A stretch of DNA of 5,864 nt, from the NCBI GenBank assembly GCA_929200295.1, contig CAKMZE010000077.1, positions 5,171 to 11,034 of the forward strand. The letters are read 5' to 3'. Shown piece by piece: positions 1 through 5,864 of this stretch. The notes under the pieces are model-generated. The model was not told the DNA's origin. It ran no database searches and saw only the letters and a list, made by a program, of their open reading frames with translations. Positions within the stretch are counted from its first letter, which is position 1. Each line of letters opens with the position of its first letter. The DNA comes from an uncultured Alphaproteobacteria bacterium. GTDB taxonomy: Bacteria > Pseudomonadota > Alphaproteobacteria > Rhodobacterales > Rhodobacteraceae. The translations under genes were made by a program, and so were the position numbers.

Positions 1-699
1 GGGCAACGTCATCTCATGATCAATTTCGGTCACATGCATCGCAGGCACGCCGATCTCGATCACCTCAATACCTTCTGACGCCTCGAGCACTTTGTGCCGG
101 ATTTCAGGCGGCTGGATAAAACAATCTCCCGCATTGAGACGAATAGGGTCGCCCTGATCCTCGTAGACGACATCGACCCAGCCTTTGTAACAAAAGATCA
201 GCTGAAACCCGACCTTGTGAAAATGCACCACATCAGGCACGGGGCCACCATCTGGAATACGAATATGGCTGGCAATGATTGAGCCACCCAATCTATCGGG
301 GATCAGATCGCGGTATTCCATCCCGGCGCGGCCAATGACCCACGGTGCCTTGTCCCGCAGCCGCCGCACGACAAAGTCATGCGAAGTCTCGGGTATAATA
401 AGAGGCGGGTTTAAACGCGCAACTTCGACAATCGTACCACCGGGCGCCGTCAGCCCCCGCGCCCCACCCGCAAAATCCGTATCATCTGTAAGCAATCGCA
501 GCACACCAGCCGCACTGATCATCGTTTGATCTAGGCGCAGCGTAACGCCATGCCCCGAAAAAACAGCGACTTTGGGCTCATCTGCCGGGAAAATCTGTTC
601 GAGCCGCATTTTCAGAGTGTTTTGGAAAAACCCCAAATCTGCACGCAAATCAGTGGTTGGGAGCCGTACCTCGGCAACTATTTCAGTATTTACAGTCAT
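1..699 (-). CDS. VOC-like/cupin two-domain protein, 3' end beyond the window
   Basis: An open frame runs from the ATG at 699-697 to the window edge, giving 233 codons without a stop, so the C-terminus is missing. Residues about 5-57 resemble one half of a glyoxalase/VOC fold (VRLPTTDLRADLGFFQNTL, then GVTLRLD). Residues about 140-225 form a clear cupin barrel. Cupin motif 1 shows H159, H161 and, where a Glu is usual, Q166 (HFHKVGFQ). Motif 2 shows G191, a proline pair at 197-198 and H202 (GDCFIQPPEIRH). The likely metal site is thus His-His-(Gln)-His. No signal peptide or membrane segment is seen, so it is probably cytosolic. The in-frame upstream stop at 723-721 limits the start to this ATG or a TTG at 711-709; no good Shine-Dalgarno precedes either. 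It is divergent from maeB across 127 bp. The substrate is unknown; an isomerase, dioxygenase or small-molecule sensor are all possible. Confidence 0.85.
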   Translation of the reverse strand, partial: MTVNTEIVAEVRLPTTDLRADLGFFQNTLKMRLEQIFPADEPKVAVFSGHGVTLRLDQTMISAAGVLRLLTDDTDFAGGARGLTAPGGTIVEVARLNPPLIIPETSHDFVVRRLRDKAPWVIGRAGMEYRDLIPDRLGGSIIASHIRIPDGGPVPDVVHFHKVGFQLIFCYKGWVDVVYEDQGDPIRLNAGDCFIQPPEIRHKVLEASEGIEVIEIGVPAMHVTEIDHEMTLP

Positions 700-739
700 A
701 TTGCTTGCCAAACTGGCTATCTATGAACCATTTTGCAAG

Positions 740-777
740 ACATAGTATTCATGGTTACCAAAATATATTAACTATGT
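740..777. promoter_or_regulatory. Spaced inverted repeat in the divergent promoter region
   Basis: Within the AT-rich region between the cupin gene and maeB, ACATAGT (740-746) and ACTATGT (771-777) form a 7-bp inverted repeat. The arms carry the same ATAGT/ACTAT core as the stronger palindrome at 786-811, so they may be weaker binding sites for the same regulator. A further AACCAT (726-731) / ATGGTT (751-756) pair overlaps the interval. In AT-rich sequence such short arms also arise by chance, so this is a tentative call. No convincing -35/-10 pair could be fixed for either gene. Confidence 0.3.
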
Positions 778-785
778 TACGTATC

Positions 786-811
786 AATATAGTTTAATAT
801 TAAACTATATT
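786..811. promoter_or_regulatory. Perfect 26-bp palindrome, candidate operator of maeB and/or the cupin gene
   Basis: The left half reads AATATAGTTTAAT and the right half, ATTAAACTATATT, is its exact reverse complement with no spacer, so every one of 13 pairs matches. It ends one base before the maeB Shine-Dalgarno (813-819), and therefore overlaps the 5' leader or the core promoter of maeB. Perfect uninterrupted symmetry and AT-richness fit the DNA site of a dimeric winged-helix repressor such as those of the MarR or GntR families; that family assignment is inference, since no regulator gene lies in the window. As RNA it would be a weak A-U hairpin with little loop, so a DNA operator seems likelier than an RNA switch. 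Confidence 0.55.
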
Positions 812-812
812 T

Positions 813-819
813 GGAAGGA
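813..819 (+). promoter_or_regulatory. Ribosome binding site of maeB
   Basis: GGAAGGA sits 7 nt before the ATG at 827 and supports that start. It lies immediately after the palindrome at 786-811, so a protein bound there or a local hairpin could interfere with expression. Confidence 0.75.
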
Positions 820-826
820 CCCGCGT

Positions 827-3106
827 ATGGCAACGAATTCTGATGACCACGCACGCCAAAGAGCCCTTGATTATCACAGGCACCCACGCCCTGGTAAGCT
901 TGAGATTAGGGCCACAAAGCCCTTGGCAAACGGGCGTGATCTTGCGCGTGCTTATTCGCCCGGTGTTGCCGAGGCCTGCCTTGAGATCAAAGCGGATGCC
1001 GCAACAGCGCGTGACTATACCACACGCGGAAACCTCGTTGGGGTTGTGACCAATGGTACTGCTGTGCTGGGTCTGGGAAATATCGGTGGTCTTGCCTCAA
1101 AACCCGTGATGGAGGGCAAGGCGGTTCTGTTCAAGAAATTCGCAAATATCGATTGCTTTGACATTGAGCTTGATGAACCAGACCCTGAAACACTGGCCAA
1201 GATCGTCTGCGCGATGGAGCCCACATTTGGCGCGATTAATCTTGAAGACATCAAAGCCCCCGATTGTTTTATCGTCGAGGATTATTGCCGCAAACACATG
1301 AATATCCCCGTCTTTCATGACGACCAACACGGCACAGCGATTGTTGTGGGGGCGGCTGCGACAAACGCCCTGCATGTCGCAGGTAAACGATTTGAGGATA
1401 TTAAGATCGTCAGCACGGGTGGCGGGGCCGCTGGCATTGCCTGTCTGAATATGCTGCTCACACTTGGTGTGAAACGCGAAAACATTTGGCTCTGCGATAT
1501 TGAGGGACTTGTTTATCAGGGGCGCGAAACAGATATGACCCCGCAAAAGGCGGCGTTTGCACAGGGAACTGTGCCTGCCAGTTTGGGCGACGTCATTGCA
1601 GATGCCGATCTCTTTCTCGGGCTTTCGGGTCCGGGTGTGCTCAAGCCTGATATGGTCGCCAAAATGGCGGGAAAGCCCATTATCTTTGCTCTTGCCAATC
1701 CAACACCTGAGATCGCACCAGATGAGGCGCGCGCAGTTTCGCCCGACGCAATTATCGCGACAGGCCGCTCGGATTTTCCCAATCAGGTCAATAACGTGCT
1801 GTGCTTTCCGTTCATCTTTCGCGGGGCGCTGGATGTGGGGGCAACAGATATCAATGACGCGATGAAAGTCGCTTGTGTTGAAGGCATCGCAGAGCTGGCG
1901 CGCATGACCACCTCGGCCGAGGCCGCGGCGGCCTATTCTGGCGAACAGCTGACATTCGGGGCTGATTATCTGATCCCCAAACCGTTTGATCCCAGATTAA
2001 TGGGCGTTGTCGCCAGTGCTGTGGCCCGTGCCGCGATGGAAACCGGTGTCGCGACCAGACCAATTGACGATATTGACGCTTATAAAGCCACGCTTGATGG
2101 CTCTGTCTTTAAATCCTCCTTTATCATGCGTCCGGTTTTTGAGGCTGCCAAGTCAGCCGCCCGCAACATCGTCTTTGCCGAGGGCGAGGACGAACGCGTG
2201 CTGCGCGCCGCCCAAGCAATTATGGAAGAAACCATCGACAGCCCGATCCTGATCGGCAGACCCGATGTCATCACGGCCCGCTGCGAACGCGCAGGGCTCA
2301 AAATCAGGCCCGGAACCGATTTTCAGGTCGTGAACCCAGAAAACGACCCGCGCTACCGGGATTACTGGAACACCTACCATGACATTATGGCGCGCAAAGG
2401 TGTGACGCCTGACCTTGCCAAAGCCGTGATGCGCACCAATACCACCGCGATTGGCGCGGTTATGGTGCACCGCAATGAGGCTGACAGTCTGATCTGCGGC
2501 ACCTTTGGCCAGTTCCTTTGGCATCTGAATTATCTGACGCAAATTTTGGGCAATGAGACGCTGCATCCTGTTGGCGCGCTTTCATTGATGATCCTTGAGG
2601 ATGGGCCGCTCTTTGTGTCTGATACGCAAGTCCACCCTTGCCCCACACCAGAGCAAATCGCCGAAACCGTGATCGGATGCGCACGTCATATTAAGCGGTT
2701 CGGGATCACCCCGCGCATCGCGCTGTGTTCACATAGCCAATTTGGCAATCTCGATTGCGACACAGGGGTGCGGATGCGCGCGGCAATGGCGATCCTTGAT
2801 AGCGCGCCACGCGACTTTGATTACGAAGGCGAGATGCATATTGATACCGCGTTAGATGTCGATCTGCGCAACCGCATTTTCCCTAATGCGCATCTGCCAG
2901 GGCCTGCAAACTGCCTTGTCTTTGCGAATACAGATGCCGCCTCAGGCGTGCGGAACATTTTAAAGATGAAGGGTGGCGGGCTAGAGGTCGGCCCGATCCT
3001 GATGGGCATGGGCAACCGCGCGCATATTGTGACACCCTCAATCACAGCCCGCGGTCTGCTTAATATGTCTGCGCTCGCAGGCACCCCGGTCACGCAATAC
3101 GGCTAA
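827..3106 (+). CDS. maeB: Malic enzyme with C-terminal phosphotransacetylase-like domain
   Basis: This 759-residue cytosolic enzyme oxidatively decarboxylates malate to pyruvate, CO2 and NAD(P)H, drawing carbon from the TCA cycle toward pyruvate and acetyl-CoA. The malic domain comes first: Y43 in YSPGVAEA and K98 in MEGKAVLFKKF are the expected catalytic pair, and E140, D141 (NLEDIKAPDCF) and D166 (HDDQHGT) the expected metal ligands. The NAD(P)-binding domain follows, with STGGGAAGIA at 196-205 and ALANPTPE at 288-295. From about 430 to the end is a phosphotransacetylase-like domain (FAEGEDERVLRAA at 450-462). In the family this tail is regulatory (acetyl-CoA inhibits the E. coli enzyme) and not a working transferase; here the DLSRG motif of true transferases is not visible. 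Length is normal for the MaeB class. NADP use is presumed from the class; cofactor choice cannot be read securely. The gene stands alone, with a candidate operator just upstream. Confidence 0.96.
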   Translation: MATNSDDHARQRALDYHRHPRPGKLEIRATKPLANGRDLARAYSPGVAEACLEIKADAATARDYTTRGNLVGVVTNGTAVLGLGNIGGLASKPVMEGKAVLFKKFANIDCFDIELDEPDPETLAKIVCAMEPTFGAINLEDIKAPDCFIVEDYCRKHMNIPVFHDDQHGTAIVVGAAATNALHVAGKRFEDIKIVSTGGGAAGIACLNMLLTLGVKRENIWLCDIEGLVYQGRETDMTPQKAAFAQGTVPASLGDVIADADLFLGLSGPGVLKPDMVAKMAGKPIIFALANPTPEIAPDEARAVSPDAIIATGRSDFPNQVNNVLCFPFIFRGALDVGATDINDAMKVACVEGIAELARMTTSAEAAAAYSGEQLTFGADYLIPKPFDPRLMGVVASAVARAAMETGVATRPIDDIDAYKATLDGSVFKSSFIMRPVFEAAKSAARNIVFAEGEDERVLRAAQAIMEETIDSPILIGRPDVITARCERAGLKIRPGTDFQVVNPENDPRYRDYWNTYHDIMARKGVTPDLAKAVMRTNTTAIGAVMVHRNEADSLICGTFGQFLWHLNYLTQILGNETLHPVGALSLMILEDGPLFVSDTQVHPCPTPEQIAETVIGCARHIKRFGITPRIALCSHSQFGNLDCDTGVRMRAAMAILDSAPRDFDYEGEMHIDTALDVDLRNRIFPNAHLPGPANCLVFANTDAASGVRNILKMKGGGLEVGPILMGMGNRAHIVTPSITARGLLNMSALAGTPVTQYG

Positions 3107-3126
3107 GCGTTTATAAACAAGCACCA

Positions 3127-3152
3127 GCCCCTGGCCGCAATGTACCGGGGGC
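3127..3152. terminator. Hairpin between convergent maeB and cytochrome b561 genes
   Basis: GCCCCTGG (3127-3134) can pair with CCGGGGGC (3145-3152) over 8 bp, including one U-G wobble in the plus-strand transcript, around a 10-nt loop. It occupies the 48-bp gap between two convergent stop codons, where a shared terminator is expected. The plus side lacks a T-tract. On the minus side the stem is followed by a moderately T-rich stretch (TGGTGCTTGTTT), so it may serve the cytochrome gene better. A 10-bp palindrome, GTTTATAAAC, lies at 3109-3118. Confidence 0.4.
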
Positions 3153-3154
3153 GG

Positions 3155-3685
3155 TTAGCCTCGCTTGCCGAACCACATACGCTTGATCAATCCATCACGT
3201 AGCACAAACTGATGATAGGCCCAGCCCGCAACATGCGCTGCGATCAGGATCAAAAGTAGCGTGCCAATGATACCATGAGCAACCCGGGCCGAGAAAACCG
3301 TGAAATCCGCAGGTAGCGGCGCGCCAGATCCAAAATATGCAATATCAAAAAGCCCCGCCGAAACAGCGATCCCGATCCCGCTGCCAACCATGGCAAGCAC
3401 AAGCACATAAAGCCCCCAATGCGCAGCTTTTGCCCCAAGGTTCAAAACCGTATGTCCCGCGTCCGCCTCGGGTGGTGATTTCGCCCTGAACCGTGTCACG
3501 AGCCGCAACAGCATCAACACCCCAATCACAAGCCCGAATGTCATGTGACCCGTGATCCCGAACAGCTTATCAGGGTCATCATTGGCCATCGCAGTGAGAC
3601 TTGGCCCACCAATCAGCAACGCAACAAGGATCATCAGGGCAATAAGCCAGTGAAGAGCGACTAAAACCGGGTGGTATCTTTGCAT
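3155..3685 (-). CDS. Cytochrome b561 family membrane protein (CybB-like)
   Basis: This 176-residue integral inner-membrane dihaem protein would carry electrons, in the family typically from the quinol pool or to a periplasmic partner. Four hydrophobic helices are visible at about 7-27, 46-64, 87-109 and 134-156. The likely haem ligands are H12 (RYHPVLVALHWL), H47 (TGHMTFG), H137 (VAHGII) and H151 (AAHVAGWAYH). Their spacing and the total length agree with the stand-alone bacterial b561 type represented by E. coli CybB. The C-terminus is basic (LIKRMWFGKRG), consistent with a cytoplasmic tail. The ATG at 3685-3683 has only a weak GGA about 8 nt upstream; this start gives the usual N-terminus of the family. 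It is convergent with maeB and divergent from prpE, with no partner gene beside it, so its electron donor and acceptor are unknown. Confidence 0.92.
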   Translation of the reverse strand: MQRYHPVLVALHWLIALMILVALLIGGPSLTAMANDDPDKLFGITGHMTFGLVIGVLMLLRLVTRFRAKSPPEADAGHTVLNLGAKAAHWGLYVLVLAMVGSGIGIAVSAGLFDIAYFGSGAPLPADFTVFSARVAHGIIGTLLLILIAAHVAGWAYHQFVLRDGLIKRMWFGKRG

Positions 3686-3788
3686 GGGGATAATCCAATC
3701 TCAAATTGCTTGCCTTACAGCTGTACCCTAGCAAGGTTCTGCCCGTTCATCCATCTTAATAAAATATGCGCGCCCCCTTGTGCATCCC

Positions 3789-3812
3789 GCTTTGTCAAAA
3801 ACATGACAAAGC
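3789..3812. promoter_or_regulatory. 24-bp hyphenated dyad, candidate regulator site upstream of prpE
   Basis: GCTTTGTCA (3789-3797) and TGACAAAGC (3804-3812) are exact reverse complements separated by 6 nt (AAAACA). The site is 83 bp before the preferred prpE start and about 103 bp before the cytochrome b561 start, so it could control either. The TGTCA-N6-TGACA core has the same geometry as a CRP-type site but not the CRP sequence, and it does not match the TTGAT-N4-ATCAA pattern of FNR. As RNA, the 9-bp stem with a 6-nt loop would also be stable, but no T-tract follows that would suggest termination. Confidence 0.5.
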
Positions 3813-3883
3813 ATCTGGGCCAAGCGCAATGCACCCTTGCCCCGCTTTGCACGGCTCCCTAACACTAGGTGCAAGATATGATC

Positions 3884-3889
3884 GGGAGG
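3884..3889 (+). promoter_or_regulatory. Ribosome binding site that fixes the prpE start
   Basis: GGGAGG is 6 nt before the ATG at 3896. This is ideal spacing for that ATG; the site lies downstream of the alternative GTG (3869) and ATG (3878) starts and directly abuts the ATG at 3890, so it cannot serve them. Confidence 0.8.
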
Positions 3890-3895
3890 ATGAAT

Positions 3896-5788
3896 ATGGG
3901 CTATCGTGATGTGTATGCTGCGTGGCAAGCAGACCCAGAACAGTTTTGGATGGAGCAAGCCAAAGCCATCGATTGGGTGAAGCCACCCAGCAAGGCGCTC
4001 GATGATAGCCAAGCCCCGCTATATGAGTGGTTCACTGATGCGCAGGTCAACACATGCTATAACGCGGTAGATCGCCATGTTGAGAACGGACGCGGTGAAC
4101 AGGCCGCGATCATCTATGACAGCCCAATCACAGACACAAAATCCACGACAACCTATGCTGAGTTACAAACGCAAACCGCATCCCTCGCGGGCGTCTTACG
4201 TGACAAAGGCGTGGTCGCTGGTGACCGTGTCATCATCTATATGCCAATGGAGCCTGAGGCGCTGGTTGCGATGCTCGCCTGCGCCCGCATTGGCGCTATC
4301 CACTCTGTTGTCTTTGGTGGCTTTGCAGCACATGAGCTGGCCGTGCGTATCAACGATGCGACCCCCAAAGCCATCATCGCCGCCTCATGTGGGCTCGAGC
4401 CCGGGCGCATTGTGGATTACAAACCGCTCTTGGATCAGGCGATTGATGCTGCTGATCATCAGGTCGATTTCACCCTGATCTTGCAACGCGATCAGCAACC
4501 CTGCGCGCTGATTGACGGGCGTGATTACGATTGGCATGCAGCCCAAGACGGCGTGACGCCTGCAGACTGCGTGCCCGTTGCAGGCAATCACCCCGCCTAT
4601 ATCCTTTATACATCTGGCACCACAGGTGCACCAAAGGGTGTTGTGCGTCCCACCGCAGGGCATCTCGTTGCGCTGCATTGGACGATGAAAAACATCTATG
4701 ATGTGGACCCCGGCGATGTGTTCTGGGCCGCCTCAGATGTGGGCTGGGTCGTGGGTCATTCCTATATCTGCTACGCCCCCCTGATCCACGGCAACACGAC
4801 AGTTGTTTTTGAGGGCAAACCAATTGGCACCCCCGATGCAGGCACGTTCTGGCGTGTAATCGCAGAGCATAATGTGCGCAGCTTCTTCACCGCCCCCACG
4901 GCCTTTCGGGCGATCAAACGCGAAGACCCCAAAGGCGAGATGATCAAAGATTACGACATCTCCTGCCTCAAGGCACTTTATCTCGCGGGCGAACGCGCAG
5001 ATCCTGATACCATCGAATGGGCGCAACGGGTGATGAATGTGCCCGTCTATGACCACTGGTGGCAAACCGAAACCGGCTACACGATCGCAGGCAACCCCGT
5101 CGGGATTGAACCGATGCCCGTTAAAATCGGCAGCCCCACCGTGGCTATGCCCGGATATGATGTGCAAATCCTCGATGATGAAGGCGCAGTCTTGCCGCCC
5201 AATACGCTGGGCGCGATCGCAGTCAAACTGCCGCTCCCCCCCGGCACATTACCCACATTATGGAATGCGACTGATCGGTTCAAAACATCTTATCTGGCGA
5301 CCTTTCCCGGCTATTACGAGACAGGCGATGCCGGCATGGTCGATGAAGACGGCTACCTCTATATAATGGCGCGCACCGATGATGTGATTAACGTCGCAGG
5401 TCACAGGCTCAGCACGGGTGCGATGGAAGAGGTCCTCGCCGCACAGCCAGATGTAGGCGAATGCGCTGTGATCGGTGTCACCGATGCGCTCAAAGGTCAG
5501 CTCCCACTTGGGTTCATCTGCCTCAATAAGGGATGCGACACACCGCCTGAGGCCATCATCGCAGACTGTATCAAGCGGATGCGCGATACGATTGGTCCCG
5601 TTGCAGCCTTTAAGCTCGTCGCCATTGTCGACAGGCTGCCCAAGACCCGCTCGGGCAAAATCTTACGCGGCACAATGGTCAAAATCGCTGATAGCGCCGA
5701 TTTCAAAATGCCCGCAACCATCGATGACCCCGCCATCTTAAACGAGATCAAAGCCGCCCTACAGCCATTAGGCTACGCAAAAGATTAA
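3896..5788 (+). CDS. prpE: Propionate-CoA ligase (propionyl-CoA synthetase, AMP-forming)
   Basis: This 630-residue cytosolic enzyme of the acyl-adenylate superfamily converts propionate, ATP and CoA to propionyl-CoA, AMP and PPi; many members also accept acetate. From the chosen start the protein begins MGYRDVYAAW, typical of PrpE; the frame extends 9 codons further up to a GTG at 3869 but without a usable ribosome binding site. Visible motifs are the P-loop YTSGTTGAPKG at 238-248, DHWWQTETG at 386-394, YETGDAG at 474-480, the hinge region RTDDVINVAGHRLSTG at 493-508, and KTRSGKILRG at 583-592, where K588 is the expected catalytic lysine and the usual target of regulatory lysine acetylation. 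The RLSTG wording, where acetyl-CoA synthetases usually have RLGTAE, and the overall match favour PrpE over Acs. Length is normal and no frameshift is seen. It is apparently a single-gene unit, divergent from cytochrome b561. Confidence 0.93.
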   Translation: MGYRDVYAAWQADPEQFWMEQAKAIDWVKPPSKALDDSQAPLYEWFTDAQVNTCYNAVDRHVENGRGEQAAIIYDSPITDTKSTTTYAELQTQTASLAGVLRDKGVVAGDRVIIYMPMEPEALVAMLACARIGAIHSVVFGGFAAHELAVRINDATPKAIIAASCGLEPGRIVDYKPLLDQAIDAADHQVDFTLILQRDQQPCALIDGRDYDWHAAQDGVTPADCVPVAGNHPAYILYTSGTTGAPKGVVRPTAGHLVALHWTMKNIYDVDPGDVFWAASDVGWVVGHSYICYAPLIHGNTTVVFEGKPIGTPDAGTFWRVIAEHNVRSFFTAPTAFRAIKREDPKGEMIKDYDISCLKALYLAGERADPDTIEWAQRVMNVPVYDHWWQTETGYTIAGNPVGIEPMPVKIGSPTVAMPGYDVQILDDEGAVLPPNTLGAIAVKLPLPPGTLPTLWNATDRFKTSYLATFPGYYETGDAGMVDEDGYLYIMARTDDVINVAGHRLSTGAMEEVLAAQPDVGECAVIGVTDALKGQLPLGFICLNKGCDTPPEAIIADCIKRMRDTIGPVAAFKLVAIVDRLPKTRSGKILRGTMVKIADSADFKMPATIDDPAILNEIKAALQPLGYAKD

Positions 5789-5824
5789 CACCTGCATTCT
5801 TAGGTTTAGAAATATCCCGGGGGT

Positions 5825-5842
5825 CTGGGGGCTGGCCCCCAG
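5825..5842 (+). terminator. GC-rich hairpin after prpE
   Basis: CTGGGGGC (5825-5832) pairs exactly with GCCCCCAG (5835-5842) around TG; in practice the innermost pair would open to give a 4-nt loop. It begins 37 nt after the prpE stop, a usual place for a terminator. The lack of a T-tract afterwards is a weakness. It may alternatively be a copy of a dispersed intergenic palindrome. A second small inverted repeat, AAAGC (5845-5849) / GCTTT (5860-5864), ends at the window edge. Confidence 0.5.
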
Positions 5843-5864
5843 CTAAAGCTGCGTCCGGTGCTTT

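Larger units (their letters stand above)
3686..3895. other. Divergent intergenic region between cytochrome b561 and prpE
   Basis: This 210-bp stretch holds no convincing gene. It should carry the promoters of both divergent genes. For prpE the best pair by eye is a poor TTGCCC (3838-3843) and TAACAC (3860-3865) with 16 bp between. For the cytochrome gene no good pair was found, although an AT-rich patch lies near 3755-3769. The only strong structure is the dyad at 3789-3812. A 19-codon ATG frame beginning inside that dyad has no ribosome binding site and is not called. Confidence 0.5.

Noticed and set aside
94..529. Plus-strand open frames of 62 and 84 codons opposite the cupin gene.
   Set aside because: They lie antisense to a continuous 233-codon frame with clear cupin motifs and have no recognisable protein character.
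731..740. TTTTGCAAGA upstream of maeB resembles the TTTGCAAA half-site of the propionyl-CoA regulator PccR.
   Set aside because: The known site needs two such octamers 4 nt apart; there is only one imperfect copy here, and none before prpE (only TTTGCA at 3846-3851).
1097..1546. A long open frame of about 149 codons on the minus strand inside maeB, with similar ones at 2153-2566 and 4733-5167.
   Set aside because: They are antisense shadows of strongly recognised coding sequence, with low-complexity translations and no family resemblance.
700..3714. The 10-mer ATTGCTTGCC occurs at both 700-709 and 3705-3714, just upstream of the two minus-strand genes.
   Set aside because: In a window this long, several chance 10-base matches between positions are expected, and the flanks do not match.
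3804..3862. A 19-codon ATG frame within the intergenic region before prpE, a possible leader peptide.
   Set aside because: It has no ribosome binding site, starts inside the dyad, has no run of regulatory codons, and no attenuator-like hairpin with a T-tract follows.
3896..5788. Alternative reading of the ligase as acetyl-CoA synthetase Acs.
   Set aside because: The RLSTG hinge wording, the N-terminus (MGYRDVYAAW) and the 630-residue length fit the PrpE group better, although acetate use cannot be excluded.

Overview
The window reads as ordinary chromosomal DNA of an alphaproteobacterium, most likely Rhodobacterales (Roseobacter group). This rests on the recognisable style of the proteins (a malic enzyme with a phosphotransacetylase-like tail, a PrpE-type acyl-CoA synthetase, a stand-alone four-haem-histidine cytochrome b561), moderate GC in the genes, and an AT-rich divergent promoter region. 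The genus cannot be fixed from the sequence alone. No tRNA, rRNA, CRISPR array, transposase, integrase or phage gene was seen.

Layout. Positions 1-699 (minus strand) hold the 5' part of a two-domain protein, a glyoxalase/VOC-like N-terminus followed by a cupin; its end lies outside the window. Positions 700-826 are a short AT-rich divergent intergenic region with a perfect 26-bp palindrome at 786-811, directly before the ribosome binding site of the next gene. Positions 827-3106 (plus) encode malic enzyme MaeB. It converges on a cytochrome b561 gene at 3155-3685 (minus), with a terminator-like hairpin in the 48-bp gap. Positions 3686-3895 separate the cytochrome gene from the divergent prpE and contain a second strong dyad (3789-3812). 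Positions 3896-5788 (plus) encode propionate-CoA ligase PrpE; its start is best placed at the ATG at 3896, not at the upstream GTG at 3869. A GC-rich hairpin follows at 5825-5842.

How the genes fit together. PrpE activates propionate (and probably some acetate) to the CoA ester. In alphaproteobacteria propionyl-CoA normally enters the TCA cycle as succinyl-CoA through methylmalonyl-CoA. MaeB then draws C4 carbon out of the cycle as pyruvate while making reduced nicotinamide cofactor. The two genes are therefore metabolically compatible, but they are in separate transcription units and nothing here proves co-regulation. Cytochrome b561 is a membrane electron carrier with no evident tie to either. 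The role of the VOC-cupin protein is unknown.

I see no clearly new multi-gene system. The points most worth a second look are the two palindromic operator candidates, the VOC-cupin fusion with a changed metal ligand position, and the apparent loss of the phosphotransacetylase active-site motif in MaeB.
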